NCBI RefSeq assembly: GCF_003073045.1
Contig: NC_037597.1
Location: 12,373,217 to 12,437,216 of the forward strand
From: Pomacea canaliculata
Taxonomy: Eukaryota; Mollusca; Gastropoda; Architaenioglossa; Ampullariidae
Length of the DNA stretch: 64,000 nt
Direction: 5' to 3'
Shown: positions 63,602 through 64,000 of the stretch, piece by piece
How the letters are laid out: every line of letters begins with the position of its first letter
Position numbering within the stretch: the stretch's first letter is position 1
Made by a program: the position numbers and the translations under genes
The notes under the pieces: generated by a model
Databases searched by the model: none
What the model saw: only the letters and a program-made list of their open reading frames with translations
What the model was told of the DNA's origin: nothing

Positions 63602-64000
63602 GTGAGTGATAATATTTAATTCACACAACCATTATGGCTCTTTTTTTTATATATGCAAACTTTTTTTGGAAACATTAAAATTGTTTTGGAATACTTGATT
63701 TTATCTATTAATAAAACCAGTACACAAACTAAGTATGATCATGGAAAACAGTAAAAGGTTTAGTCACATACTATCTTTGTACATGTAGATTAGTCAAGTG
63801 TATTTATCTTTCATTTAACTGTTGTCTGACATGAAGCCCTAGAACATTTTCATGCTGAACTGCTCACTGCTAATGTCTATGGGTCACAGTGAAGAATGCT
63901 CTCAGCTGTGGCTTTTCTCTCCTACCCCTACCAGGCCAGCAAGGTCAAGGCAGCAGACTATCTAAGCAACTTTCTAGAAAGATGCACATTTTTTGTGCTT
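63602..64000 (+). other. XRCC3 intron 4, start
   Basis: Begins with a GTGAGT donor. No exon is recognised before the window ends. The last 150 bp are richer in G+C and could be a repeat, but I do not recognise it. Confidence 0.6.

Overview
The window is animal nuclear DNA: AT-rich, with multi-exon genes, GT-AG introns, and introns and flanks holding retrotransposon and DNA-transposon debris. The protein sequences are clearly bilaterian but not vertebrate. The repeat types (Tx1/L1-like and CR1-like LINEs, a tRNA-derived SINE, Tigger and hAT fragments) would suit a lophotrochozoan, most likely a mollusc. Species cannot be told from the sequence.

Layout. (1) 577-3289, minus: N-terminal exons of a striatin-family gene, running off the left edge, with a 750-bp Tigger derivative in intron 1. 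(2) 3862-6454, plus: complete AP4S1 (AP-4 sigma), head to head with striatin across about 570 bp and containing a 12-nt microexon. (3) 7166-13360, minus: a 6.2-kb Tx1/L1-like LINE with 16-bp target-site duplications and a broken ORF. (4) 13377-22440: no gene recognised, but one 811-bp Tigger relative with intact terminal repeats. (5) 25104-38263, plus: complete SAMD4/Smaug, an RNA-binding translational repressor, followed by about 10 kb of gene-free sequence that may be its 3'UTR and holds four near-identical hairpins matching the Smaug recognition element. (6) 49209-49950, minus: MRPS12 (uS12m). (7) 50999-58339, plus: SLC25A21, the mitochondrial 2-oxodicarboxylate carrier, divergent from MRPS12. 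(8) 62139 to the right edge, plus: the first four coding exons of XRCC3, a RAD51 paralogue.

The genes do not form one pathway: vesicle-coat and STRIPAK trafficking/signalling, mRNA repression, mitochondrial translation and transport, and recombination repair. Their grouping is still informative. The human orthologues of striatin-3, AP4S1, SLC25A21, SAMD4A and XRCC3 all lie on chromosome 14, with STRN3 and AP4S1 adjacent and head to head. MRPS12, SAMD4B and STRN4 lie on 19q13. The window therefore looks like a piece of an old bilaterian linkage group.

Three conserved exons (two in SAMD4, one in MRPS12) carry apparent one-base frameshifts, two of them at or near G/C homopolymers. Assembly or read errors are the simplest explanation.
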